Positions 1 through 9,389 of a stretch of 48,854 bases of DNA are shown here, one piece after another. Under the pieces are notes generated by a model. It saw only the letters and a list, made by a program, of their open reading frames with translations. It was not told the DNA's origin and searched no databases. A program made the translations under genes and the position numbers. Source of the stretch: Bimuria novae-zelandiae CBS 107.79 (Eukaryota > Ascomycota > Dothideomycetes > Pleosporales > Didymosphaeriaceae); the NCBI GenBank assembly GCA_010015655.1, contig ML976666.1, positions 63,009 through 111,862 on the forward strand. The letters run 5' to 3'. The number at the start of each line of letters is the position of its first letter. The first letter of the stretch is position 1.

Positions 1-252
1 CACGCTAACCAGCATGGCCAATCTGGCGTCGACTTACCGGAATCAAGGGCGGTGGGATGCAGCGGAAGAGCTGCAGGTGCAAGTGATGGAGACTTTCAAG
101 AAGAAGCTGGGAGCGGACCATCCCGACACGCTAACCAGCATGGCCAATCTTGCTTGGACATGGAAAAGCTTAGAGCGAAGCGCTGAGGCTATAGGCCTAC
201 TGCAGGAGTGTGTTCGTCTCCGCTGTCAGATTCTTCGAGCAGGGCATCCTGA
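1..252 (+). repeat. 126-bp in-frame tandem repeat within the TPR gene
   Basis: Two units, 1-126 and 127-252. The first 24 bases of each unit are identical (starting cacgctaaccagcatggcc) and the rest is diverged. The period is exactly 42 codons, so copy-number change keeps the frame. More copies probably lie to the left of the window. Confidence 0.85.
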
Positions 253-328
253 TCTAGTATCCTCTTCGAAAATCTTAGCTGCGTGGGAGGCAGAGCAAGC
301 AGTTAGTACTCTTACAATAAGGCTATAA
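2..328 (+). CDS. C-terminal end of a tandem-TPR (kinesin-light-chain-like) protein, 5' partial
   Basis: The reading frame is open from the window edge to a TAA at 326-328, so the true start lies outside; the ATG at 14 sits inside a repeat and is not the start. The protein shows two 42-residue units that begin with DTLTSMANLA and end with the HPD hallmark, then a shorter third unit (DLVSSSKIL...). This is the TPR_10/TPR_12 type found in kinesin light chain and at the C-terminus of fungal NLR-like (NB-ARC or NACHT) and patatin-like proteins. In those proteins the repeats act as a protein-binding sensor; that role is inferred from the family. The second unit has drifted (WTWKSLERSAEAIG), as the last units of such arrays usually do. 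No RIP stops are present. The N-terminal effector domain cannot be seen, so the protein class is open. Confidence 0.8.
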   Translation, partial: TLTSMANLASTYRNQGRWDAAEELQVQVMETFKKKLGADHPDTLTSMANLAWTWKSLERSAEAIGLLQECVRLRCQILRAGHPDLVSSSKILAAWEAEQAVSTLTIRL

Positions 329-728
329 GGAAACCCTATAGCATATGCGCTTATTGCCTCTGCAAGGCTTCTCTTACTCTACAACATAGTATGACAATAG
401 TGACCTTGACAGCGTAATTTGTCGAGCAAGTCGCAAGATCAGTATGGGTTATGCTAGAAGACCTTAATACTGACGCAACAATGATTCGCTTTTGTGTGGA
501 CAAGGGCCATCCTAGCGCGACAAGGGTTCGACAGAATCTCAGAACCTGCCAAAGGTGAGGCCGGTTTTGCAAGGCAGTGTAATCAAAAGATCTAAGTATT
601 TGAAGATTCACAGACGCCCTAAGATCCTTCAGAGCATGATGGATGTTCCGGAAGCTATAGCACTTGTCTCGGTAAATTCTTAGAACCACTCCAACGCACC
701 TCATAGGTCCTAACGGAGTGCATCGACG
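329..728. other. Non-coding stretch 3' of the TPR gene
   Basis: Base composition is moderate. The minus strand is open over part of it (351 to the minisatellite) but has no ATG start and no recognisable domain. Probably the 3' untranslated or flanking region of the TPR gene. No other feature is visible. Confidence 0.4.
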
Positions 729-744
729 AGGTGCAGCACTAGAA

Positions 745-774
745 GTGGCAGCACCACCCCTCTGGTGCTGCCAC
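745..774. repeat. Inverted repeat (hairpin) at the head of the minisatellite
   Basis: An 11-base arm at 745-755 (gtggcagcacc) is the exact reverse complement of 764-774, with an 8-base loop. The inverted copy continues imperfectly leftwards to about 729, so about one and a half minisatellite units lie head-to-head with the array. Confidence 0.8.
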
Positions 775-950
775 CCCTCTGGTGCTGCCACCTCTGTGGT
801 GCTGCCACCTCTGTGGTGCTGCCACTCTTCTAGTGCTGCCACCTCTGGGGTGCTGCCACCCCTCTAGTGCTGCCACCTCTGTGGTGCTGCCACCCTTCTA
901 GTGCTGCCACCTCTGTGGTGCTGCCACCCCTCTAGTGCTGCCACCTCTGT
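764..950. repeat. 17-bp minisatellite, 11 units
   Basis: Eleven contiguous 17-bp units with the pattern (g/a)gtgctgccacc(c/t)ct(c/g)t fill 187 bp exactly. Two unit variants, one ending ctctgt and one ending ccctct or cttct, alternate over most of the array. A period of 17 is not a multiple of three, so the array is not a conserved coding repeat. Confidence 0.95.
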
Positions 951-1402
951 GCTGCCTATGTCTTTACGCGATTAATTAATTACTACATAGCTCAGATTTA
1001 GAATATAAATATATAAAGTTAAAATACTTGTTGATTAGTATTTTTAGTTATTAGTAGGCGGTATATTTAATTGCCTTTTTCTACCTACCGCAAACCCTAT
1101 ATAGTTAACCGCAAAGCTATTATAATAAGGGTGCAAGAACCAGCCCCTTGCAGCCAGTTTTTTTTTTGCGGCCGGTCTCTCTCTGTAGTTAGCCTCCCTC
1201 TGTAGGTACAGTAATGTTAACGTGAGCCTATTTTTGGTTATTCTCACTCTGCGGCCAGCCTATTCTTTTAGTTAGCCTCTCTCTGCGGTTAGCCTATCGT
1301 TTTGGACATGCTCCCTGTTTAACACTAGGACAAAGAGTATCACGTAACTAGGCTAGCCAGCATCTTTTAGTCATAAACTTATAACTTAACTTAATTAGTT
1401 AA
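951..1402. other. Non-coding stretch with a pyrimidine-rich degenerate repeat
   Basis: At 1165-1300 the motif ttagcctc(t/c)ctctg recurs four or five times on the plus strand (gttagcctccctctg, gttagcctctctctg and variants), separated by unrelated sequence. No convincing reading frame or RNA gene is seen. Confidence 0.35.
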
Positions 1403-1720
1403 TTACTTCTTGCCAGTTCTATCCCATGTTTTCTGAAGTGCTATACATGCTTCCTTTTGTAAACAATAAAGGTTAGCCTGTGACGTAGACCGCGATTCAC
1501 ATTTTAATAAGCCTTTTATTATATTTTCTTTCCTGGCTAACCCCTGCAAAATCATTTTCTGCATTTCCAAGGTTCCTTCAACATTATAAAGAGGTGGCTT
1601 CAAAAGCATGCTGAGATGGGTTGTTGTTAAAAGAGTTAGATTACCCTTAGCATTGAACACTTTGCTGCGCTTTTGCTGACGTCTAGCAGGGCGATCTATT
1701 AGTCGGTTTGTATTATCATG
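1403..1720 (-). CDS. Unidentified protein fragment, about 105 residues
   Basis: The minus strand is open from an in-frame stop at 1721-1723 to the stop at 1403-1405, with no ATG near its left end. A possible splice acceptor with a GACTAAT branch-like motif precedes the codons near 1700. The composition looks protein-like (charged, amphipathic; RPARRQQKRSK near the start, LARKENIIKGLLKCESRSTS later), and it stays open in DNA whose other frames are full of stops. I do not recognise a family. It could be one exon of a gene or a fragment of a mobile element. Confidence 0.25.
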   Translation of the reverse strand, partial: HDNTNRLIDRPARRQQKRSKVFNAKGNLTLLTTTHLSMLLKPPLYNVEGTLEMQKMILQGLARKENIIKGLLKCESRSTSQANLYCLQKEACIALQKTWDRTGKK

Positions 1721-2081
1721 TTAAAGGGATGTATTCGGTGACATAGTTATCTAAAGTCTTTAGGCGATCTGGTGGGAGGAGTTAATGGAAAAGCTCGCTA
1801 TTTACGTACCGTTACAACATATTATAAACACAGCAATATAATGCCTGATAAAATGTAATAGCGAAACCTAACCATTTTTGGGCCTTTATAAGAAGCACAA
1901 ATATGTTTGAGATAGCAGCATATCTATTTATAACTATACCAAGGCTTACGGCCTCCGCGATACTCTACCGAAATAAGGTACCTAACTTAGGCTCTCCAGG
2001 AAAACCGGGTCCCGAGTGGTCCCCTTACAAGTTGAGGAACCCAGCCGCCGTGGCCATGGGTGCAAAACAGGCACCTTAATC

Positions 2082-2104
2082 CACGTGAGTCACATCCCCA
2101 CGTG
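2082..2104. promoter_or_regulatory. Paired CACGTG sites with an embedded TGAGTCA
   Basis: CACGTG occurs at 2082-2087 and 2099-2104, 17 bp apart. TGAGTCA, the consensus of GCN4/CPC1-type bZIP factors, overlaps the first at 2086-2092. Such clusters can be fungal promoter elements, but no adjacent gene start is evident, so function is unproven. Confidence 0.25.
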
Positions 2105-2137
2105 AGCGTGCCCAGTAGAAAAGGCATGATGCGCAGG

Positions 2138-2199
2138 AGTGGCGCCACTGTAGCTATGCTTACTAATAAGTAGGTTTCGAGACATCTTTCTCTCGAAAC
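2138..2199. repeat. Short palindrome and hairpin
   Basis: agtggcgccact at 2138-2149 is a perfect 12-bp palindrome. gtttcgaga at 2174-2182 pairs with tctcgaaac at 2191-2199 across an 8-base loop. These are small structures of unknown role. Confidence 0.5.
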
Positions 2200-3019
2200 T
2201 AGTCTATATTTGCGACACCGCTAATCCTCCTACATTAATAGGAGCCGCATAAAAGTTTTTGGGGGCGCCACCGGCTGCCATTCATCCTTTTTATAGCACT
2301 CTTTCTCCTTTTCCTGTTTATATCTGTTAATAGCAGCCAATGTTTCTGCTGCTGGCCAGGTGGACGATAGGACTCCCTCGATCATGCATTAAACGAAAGG
2401 ATCTGCCAACCGACTGGCTTGGATGCCTTAGGGGTATACATTTAGTATATAGGTTAATAGAGCTATTATTATCCTGTCAGTGAACTTTGCGCTATTCTTA
2501 AAGGTGTTAATAAATAATACACATAAAGTGTGGACTTGGATCTTATATGTAGGTTTTAAGGCTCCTACTGCAAGTTACTATAATCCCGATTCTAAGATGA
2601 GCGGATAGAACCATCTATTGTTTACCCTGCCTCTTATAATTCTTTAAGCTCTGTCGTCGCTGCGCCTTCACTCGTGGACTAACTTGTTTGCCGTGACGGC
2701 CATATATGTCTTCTAGGACTACATCTACAACAACGCTAGATATCCTCTTACCTTAGGAAAGTAGGTTCGGGAGATTTGGATCCTCCTGTAGATTAATACG
2801 TTTTTGCTCTAGATAATAATAAAGAAGAATTCTCGCCGCTCGGAGCCTAAACAGATCTATAGCACAGTTATGCTCGATAGTCTCAGCACAACGAAGGCTC
2901 CTAAGCACATTCTCCACTACCGAGCTGCCAGTAGTTGGATTGCTTAGGGGAACACGATCCCAGAGGCCGTCCTGTCCCTAACTATGGCGAAAAGACTCTA
3001 TAAAGTGTACTGCATCTCC

Positions 3020-3954
3020 TTAAAGAAAAGAGTCACTAAGCTCAATAATTTCTCCTGCATTCTTAAGCCCACGCGGAGAACTGCCTCCGTATAGAGAGTC
3101 TAGCCGTCTCAAATCGCGAAGGTAACAAGTGGGCGGGGGCGACGATGCCGACCATGCATACATACTATCATGTACTGGGCTCAGGCTCCAGTTCGAGGAG
3201 GCCTGGGACGGTGACGCCGAAGAGAATTCGGTGTAAGGCTCCGCTTGAGAGGAGCCGAGTAGAGGAGTCTCCGCCACATCATCCATAATCGTGTTTGTCG
3301 GCTCATTCGAGTCGGCAGCTGTAGTTAGTGTGTCACTCGCATTTTTAGACGTTGGAAGCGTTGGAATATAGGACATAGAGCAGCTTGGTGTTGGCACTAC
3401 GGCGGTATCTTCACCGCGGTCTGACATCTCCGTATCAACATTTGCAGCCTGCTCATAGGGAGATGGGTGATCTTCTAGCGTAGTGTAATTGGCAAGGAGG
3501 CCACCGCTATGCGCTGTTTCCGGTGTGGTTAGTCGAGGAGCAGAACCTGCGGGGTGTGACTGCCACTCGCCTATGGCAGGGAGAGCGTCGGACGGCTGGG
3601 CATTTGCAGTGGTTTGTAGGCGAGATAGGGACTCGTCCGGAGTAGCTTGAGGTGTTTCGCAGGCAGGCGAAGCGGGTAGGCCACGATCGAGAGACAGCTT
3701 GTGTGGCAGGAGCTTTGACTGGACATAGTCTAGATCCTCAGCTTCCGCAACCGCAAGCAGAGACAGGAAAGCCCTAACCGAGGAAATAAACTATAGAGTT
3801 AGCAAAATCATTAGCAGGATACCTATTATACCCCCTCTTCTCTTATTTAAGCACGTGTATGGCTTAGGAGCGATTTATTTGCGTTGGAATCCTGCTTAGT
3901 GTAAGTACTAGTTGTGTTGAGGTGAGGTTTACCTACTAGAAAGACGTAGCGCAT
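3020..3954 (-). CDS. Candidate two-exon gene, Ser/Thr/Pro-rich protein with signal-like N-terminus
   Basis: The minus strand is open from 3790 to a stop at 3020 (256 codons) without a single TAG, although neighbouring DNA is riddled with them. The 5' limit coincides with a good fungal acceptor: TGCTAAC branch site, then TATAG, ending at 3791. A short first exon at 3937-3954 (ATG plus five codons), a GTAGGT donor and a 146-bp intron (3791-3936) join it in frame, giving 262 residues. The predicted start, MRYVFLFISSVRAFLSLLAV, is hydrophobic and could be a secretion signal, although it contains an Arg. The remainder is low-complexity, rich in Ser, Pro, Thr and Ala, with no recognised domain. The exon 2 frame is well supported; exon 1 and the signal are inference. 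It could be a secreted or a disordered nuclear protein. Confidence 0.45.
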
Positions 3955-3999
3955 AATGTTAGGAAGCGGATGTGTTTAGAGTAGCAGCACAGAAAAGAT

Positions 4000-4254
4000 C
4001 TAGGATGAAATGTCCTTAATTAGAGACTGTAAAGTGGAAAGAGAGAGAAGCGGACGCACAGAATGAGGCCAGAAGGGGTAGAAGGACCTAGACATACTGT
4101 GCTTACTGTAACAGAGTAAAACGGGGGCCCGTTCTGTGCTGGGGCCCGTTTTACGCATGGCCGTTTGGCTTGCGCCAAAATATGCTGCGCCGACGGCGCT
4201 GTTAGTTAATATTGTTGCCCTAACCATCCATGTTTCTGCCGAAAGTTGAAACAT
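4000..4254 (-). CDS. Small hypothetical ORF, 84 codons
   Basis: It starts at an ATG at 4252-4254 and ends 45 bases before the ATG of the candidate two-exon gene on the same strand. No domain is recognised. Two copies of gggcccgtt near 4126-4152 lie inside it. It could be a small gene, a leader ORF of the next gene, or chance. Confidence 0.2.
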   Translation of the reverse strand: MFQLSAETWMVRATILTNSAVGAAYFGASQTAMRKTGPSTERAPVLLCYSKHSMSRSFYPFWPHSVRPLLSLSTLQSLIKDISS

Positions 4255-4259
4255 ATTGC

Positions 4260-4500
4260 ATAATTACTATTATTATACTGTACTGTAGCACTACTATATT
4301 AATTTGTAGAAAAATAAAAGATTTAATAAATATATTAACACAAACTTATTAATAAAAATTTATTAACAAAAGTTTATTAACAAGTATTTATTAATAGGAA
4401 TATGTTAAAAATAGATTAATAAAAAAAGATTAAGAAAAATATATTAATAAAAATATATTAAGAAAAACGTACTAATAAATATAGTACAGTAAAGATATAC
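4260..4500. repeat. AT-rich degenerate tandem repeat
   Basis: The motif ttattaa(c/t)aaaaat with variants recurs about a dozen times at roughly 14-15 bp spacing between about 4320 and 4490. Individual units have diverged by transitions and indels. Confidence 0.6.
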
Positions 4501-4507
4501 TAGAACT

Positions 4508-4675
4508 AGGAGATTCGCAAGAATCGCTAGAGATTTGCAAGGATCGCTAGAGATTTGAAAAAATCGCTAGAGATTTGCAAGGATTGCTAGAGATTTGAAA
4601 AAATCGCTAGAGATTTGAAAAAATCGCTAGAGATTTGCAAGGATAGCTAGAGATTTGCAAAAATCGCTAAAGATT
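4508..4675. repeat. 20-bp minisatellite, seven units plus partial ends
   Basis: Seven exact-length units at 4529-4668 follow the pattern agagatttg(c/a)a(a/g)(g/a)at(c/t/a)gct, preceded by a diverged unit (4510-4528) and followed by a partial one. Two variants (gcaaggat and gaaaaaat) are interspersed. Confidence 0.95.
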
Positions 4676-4829
4676 CTATAAGCTACACATGATGTGCCAA
4701 CGAATCCCCAGAAGGCTGCAGAACTCACACTAATATCTATAATCAAGGAAAAAACACTATCTGCTGGCAGCCGTTAACCCAATCCTCCGGCCAGAATACC
4801 TATTAAACGTCACACTTAAGCTAGATAAC

Positions 4830-7628
4830 CATAGTTTTTATTACAAGACGAAGAATAGTATGCCTAGTCTTTAGCTTCTTAATTTGGTCCTGGAAAAAGT
4901 CCCTTTGCTGCTTGCAGGATGCAGGCTTAGAAGCAATACCTTCTTATACATCCGTGTTAGATAGCTTGCTAACGAAGATTGGTGAAAATATATCTTTTGT
5001 GGACTAAAGTCGACACCGGTATATTAATGGCATACGCCGTGTACATCTAATGCATGCCTCATGAAATGTTCCATCCTATCTAGCTTCTTAGAACAGGAAG
5101 GGTGACGGCATTTAAACTCACCCTAATACTAGGGATCCTTAAAATATACTATAACGTGCTTTTTAAGGATATCTTTTTGCGGTATATGGCGCATGCGCCT
5201 TTCGTACGAGAGCTCCTCTTAACCTATATAAAGAAGATATATAGGGTGTGGAAGGATTATTAGGTATAGATAATAAGACTAAGCATTAGCGACTCCTTCG
5301 CTTCTAGATACGGCGGGCTTAACCCTCTCGAATCTAATGTTCAGCCCTATGGGCTTAGTTATGGGCCCACCTGCTCTTAAGGATACACTAAATCTTCTTT
5401 AGAATCTACCTTTTATTTGCAAGCCTTTAGGCGAGGGGTTTTTTAGAGGCGGTATAGTTAAGCTAGAGTGCGAATATATTAGACGCGAGCTAGATCGTTC
5501 TTAAAAGGCTTAAAGAGCATGTTAGCTATAATAGAACGCTCTTAGAGTTCGAATTTTAGGGTTAGTAGAGTGAGGATCTTAGTTGCAGGTTTCCCACTAA
5601 GCTACTCCCTAATCTTAATAGCATTAATCAAGTCGTGGAACGTTTAAATCGCCTCTTTTAGGCGCTCTCTACGTAACTTCTCCGTAGTGCTGCCAATCCT
5701 ACGGCTGGTCGACTCGTAGTCTGCGTAAAGCGAAGTTCCTCGAGCCTAAACAAGTGGCTAGAAGCCTTGTGTATATAGCTTATACTTGTAATTATTCCTT
5801 TCCTTGCAGAGTGCTATAAGCAGCGGGTGGTTACGCACCTCCTCTTATTACTTATTGTCTAGTTTGACTAGCGCACGCCGATCTCGTGATAAGCCTATCC
5901 TTGTAATAGACTAAACTAGGTTATTTTGAGACAGTGTACTAAAATAGATTAATTGGAAGTCGCGTGCGATGTGCGTCGGCGTATAGTATTTTTCGTAGGT
6001 TTCGCTACTGTGACCCATAGTCTAGTTTCGGTTTATAGTAGGAAGAGCCTCTAGCAACGTCTATTAGCTTTAGTATAAAGAACTAAGTTATTCGCAAGGG
6101 TCGCCTACTATTAATATTATCCCTAGAAGCTCGTCGTAGCTAGTAAAGCTCGACGTTTTCTTTAAATCCTGCAACGCGCCCTAGTTGGACGAAAATTTCC
6201 CAATATTTCTAGTAAGGGAACGCTAATAGTAGAAGGGCGCGGCCACCCTCTACCGTACTTTAAACGTTGTAGAAGAAAGGCTTGTCTAGCTTGTCCTCCT
6301 TCTATCTAATGCGGAGAACCTCGCGTTCTGCTAGTATCTTAAGATCGAAAATTTGCTGAATGGTGGAAAAACCATCGTGGAATGCATCCTGCCTAAAGCC
6401 AATAGCTAGCAAATAAGACACTATACAGTACGCAGGCAACTCCTCGAGGTGAAATATAAACTTCTTTCTAAAGGGCAAATAACAAGTTAACGAGGCATAA
6501 TAATCTTTATAGTATAACTTACGGTGTTCTATCTCTCTCCTTGTTCTTAACGTGCACTAGGTTTACGTTCGCCATAAAAACGCTTCGTTTAGGATCCGTA
6601 AGACTAGGGACCTTTATAAGCAACATATCCCTAAAGTAGAGTGCTTTATTACTTCCTTTATTGCTTGCACTCTTGACAAGCGCTCCTGGTCGTGTAGTAG
6701 TAGCTACACTTAAGAGGAGGAGGGCCGAAATCTGCACGCGAATAAAGCCGTGTAATGGCTTTTTATTGTCTACCTAAAGAGCATGCAGGATAGCAAAGAG
6801 GTCCTAGACATACATGGCCAGCTTGCCCTTCTTTAACCTGTCTAGTTAGAGCTCTGGTAACCACTGCATTAGGTTAGGGATTAATTACTAATTAGGGGAT
6901 TGTAGGGCCTAACGAACTCTGCGCACATCTTTAAGGACCTTATTAGCTATTATATAGCCTATAACTTAATCGTAATATATACTAATCTATTTCTAATAAG
7001 CTTTAATTGCACTTTCCTTCTTAATTCAGGAATGCTCTATTTGCTATTCTAGATACGTTTTAAATACGGCTAGGTCGCATTTGCGTAGCTGGTCCTCTAG
7101 AGATAGCCCTGTCACTTCCTAGACTATAAGGTAGTATCTGAGCATTGTTAGTCTAAGTTATATAAATAACCTCTGTAATACTTACCTTTTCTAGAATTAG
7201 CTTTCCGTCTTCCACAGTTTCGTCGTTCTATTAGAGTGTCTCGGTTTCGCCGGACCTTGCTTCTGATGGTAGGCTATTCTCTCTAGTATCGCAGCCACTT
7301 TAGAACCTAGTGGATCCCGCTCTCTATCCCGTTCTACATCTAAGCTAATGCTGCTATCTTTGCAACTGTTGGTTTCTGCGTCCGCTGGTGATCTATTATC
7401 CGTGTCTGAGGTTAAGTGTGTGACTGGTTCGAGATCTTCCTTACAGATGAAGCTAGAACCACAGTCTAACGAGGGTGTTGCGGGGGGTGACAGGTTTTTA
7501 TAGATTGGCACGGCGATCGAGGTAGGAGGATTGTTGCGGCATCGTCTCTTCGTTCTACTTGTAGCGATAGTAGAGACCGCTGCAGGCCCAGCGCGGGAGG
7601 TGCCAAGTCTGCGGCTGCGTCGAGCCAT
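4830..7628 (-). pseudogene. DUF3435 / FluG-domain (tyrosine-recombinase-like) gene, RIP-inactivated
   Basis: The minus strand encodes a DUF3435 protein (PF11917, the fungal Crypton and Starship-captain-like family) from an ATG at 7626-7628. Exon 1 is intact to 7186. A 48-bp intron (7138-7185: GTAAGT donor, GACTAAC branch site, CTCAG acceptor) follows. Then come a YLE-QIEHS block, a TTTRPGALV block near 6680 (first catalytic Arg), a QLRRAS block, an MGHSSETYEKYYTP block near 5960-6018 (GH and Tyr of the recombinase core), and a C2H2-like zinc finger near 5080-5140 (CRHPSC, then spaced His). At least 15 in-frame stops, mostly TAG in place of Trp or Gln, and one frame change near 6500 show it is dead. 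The function of intact relatives is DNA integration and excision. The exact 3' end is uncertain. Confidence 0.85.
7138..7185 (-). other. Spliceosomal intron of the DUF3435 gene
   Basis: GTAAGT donor, GACTAAC branch site ten bases before the CAG acceptor, 48 bp, typical of Pezizomycotina. Splicing joins the open exon 1 in phase to the conserved block that reads DQLRKCDLAVFKTYLE. Confidence 0.75.
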
Positions 7629-7983
7629 CGTCGCCGCGTCGCGAGCAGGTCGGCGAGGTCGAGGAAGGCGGCTGGATGCGCGAGGTATGCGTTGCAATGG
7701 TTGCAATGGTTGGATCTGTAGGGGAGAAGGCCTGGTAGGAGGGTGATTTATAGGGTTGTTCTGACAGAGGCCTGCGGAGCAGAAAGTGGAGGGTCATCGT
7801 GCCTAACGTTAGTCCAGCGGCGTCGCTCGCGGCGGCGCTTGCCCTCGAGCACGGTGATGAGGAGAGGTAAGCCTGGCAAGCAAGGCGTGGGTAACCGACG
7901 CGCTGCGCGCCAACGATCCCTGTCTAGGCACCGTCCGAGCGACCAGGGTCATCGTTAAAGCAGCGAGCCTTTGGGGGCCAAGC

Positions 7984-8022
7984 GAGGTGGAAACGCCGCC
8001 AAAAGCGGCGGCAAACCACCTC
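7984..8022. repeat. Two-tier hairpin upstream of the DUF3435 gene
   Basis: The outer arms gaggtgg (7984-7990) and ccacctc (8016-8022) and the inner arms cgccgc (7994-7999) and gcggcg (8005-8010) are exact complements. It lies in a GC-rich stretch that ends abruptly near 8045 against AT-rich Copia relic A, so it may mark the end of the DUF3435-bearing element. Confidence 0.6.
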
Positions 8023-8044
8023 CGAAAATGGATGCTTTTCCACC

Positions 8045-9038
8045 ACCACTTGTATATACGTAGTTATACTTAACTATCGTGATTCCTTCTATGCGTACCC
8101 CCTTAGCTTGCTACACTAGATGCTTAATTACTACTAGTCTAGGGTATCCTAGTCTCTTGTGCTAGAACATAACTAATGCTTTCTATAGTACTTTTTTCGT
8201 TCGCGAGGCAATCTTGCGTACATGATGTGAGGCATGCAATAATAATTTATGCTCAAGTACCTACTAGCTATAGATCTTAGTAAGATTCCTAATAATTATG
8301 TTATTTAGGCTATTTAGAGTAGTTAGATCTATCTGCGTATCCCACTAGATTCGTCTCTATCTTAGTAGTTAAAAACAGATTAAATTATATAGTAGGTTAA
8401 GATAAATAGCTATATTGTGTAGGACTAGTTCGGTTATCCTAGACTAACTTTTTAAGGTCAGGTTAATAGAGCCGTATCCTTTTATCTATATCTTTGTATT
8501 CTTAGCCTATATATAGTATCCGGACATAGGAGGACAAAAGTTATAAATATAGTTAGGGTTATTTATAATATAGCAGGTTAATCCTAAGTTAAAGATAAAT
8601 AATTACTTTAATAAGTAGTTATTAATTTCTATTTTAATAGACACTAAGGTAAACGCAGCGTTAACTTTTAATATTTTATATTTTTCTAGTTACTTATTAA
8701 GGATCTTAGGTATTAAAGTATATAATTATTTAAGAATTAGTATTTATTATTAGGTTCTACTCTATTCGCGGATTAGTCCTTAGAATATTATATTATTTTT
8801 TACTTAAAGTTAATAAGCTCGCTTATAATCATATTTAGCTTTTACTATTTAAGAGTCTTATCTAGGTTATTATAATAGTGGTCCCTAATACTATAGCATT
8901 ATTTACAGGCAGGGCACTTTACTCCCCTTATTATTGCTAGCTCTTAATTTAAAAGCTACTTAAGCTTAGCCACTTTTTTACTAGCGGTACGTTAGTTATA
9001 AAGTCTATTTTAGTTTTAGTTAAATGGCGCGCTTTAGC
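8045..9038 (-). pseudogene. Copia relic A, part 1: gag zinc knuckle to GAG-pre-integrase domain
   Basis: The minus strand shows a degraded GAG-pre-integrase block (HKRLG-P...IKHLV, then KGVRIEGITIV) at about 8050-8170. The sequence parallels the equivalent parts of Copia B (near 12360) and Copia C (near 38700). It is full of stops. It is cut off at about 8045 by GC-rich DNA of the DUF3435 region and interrupted at 9038/14622 by Copia B. Confidence 0.7.
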
Positions 9039-9043
9039 ATAAG

Positions 9044-9389
9044 TGTCAGATTGGAGGGGTAATCTGATGAGATGAAAAGATGATGATTGATTGAGATGAA
9101 TTGAGGTATGAATTCTGTGTTAATTGTGTGCTGTTTCCTAAGAGGTCTAGGACTCTGCCTTTTATCTTTGGGTTGCCTGCCTAGATATCCCTTGCTTTAT
9201 TCCTTGCGTCATTCCTTGCGCGTTGAGCGAGGGTGGAATGCAAGGGCGGAATGCAAGGGCGTAAGTGCGCCAGCCTCCTTGCATATGCAAAGGACCATGT
9301 GATCAGACACACCCCCTTAGCATGGGCGGAATGTACGGGCGTAAGTGCGCCAGCCTCCTTGCAGATGCAAAGGGCCATGTAATCGGACA
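9044..9389 (-). repeat. Left LTR (3' LTR) of Copia B
   Basis: 346 bp from tgtcagattgg to aatcggaca. It contains an 80-bp internal tandem duplication (9244-9323 and 9324-9403) whose second copy runs 14 bp out of the LTR into the polypurine tract. Confidence 0.95.

Larger units (their letters stand above)
1721..3019. other. Non-coding or degenerate stretch
   Basis: 1900-2290 is of mixed composition and holds small palindromes and E-box-like sites (listed separately). 2290-3019 has a plus-strand frame with seven stops in about 190 codons, no more open than chance in AT-rich DNA. No RNA gene or recognisable transposon domain is visible. Confidence 0.35.

Noticed and set aside
351..842. 163-codon minus-strand frame running into the 17-bp minisatellite
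   Set aside because: It starts with a GTG within the minisatellite, whose 17-bp period cannot keep a frame; no domain is visible.
2479..3049. Plus-strand frame with seven stops in about 190 codons
   Set aside because: The stop frequency is no lower than expected in AT-rich DNA, and the frame runs antisense into the better supported gene at 3020.
4508..4675. Possible CRISPR-like array (regular 20-bp repeats)
   Set aside because: There are no unique spacers between units; it is a simple tandem repeat in a fungal genome.
7531..7958. Plus-strand frames opposite exon 1 of the DUF3435 gene
   Set aside because: GC-rich shadow frames of the minus-strand exon and its upstream region; no domain.
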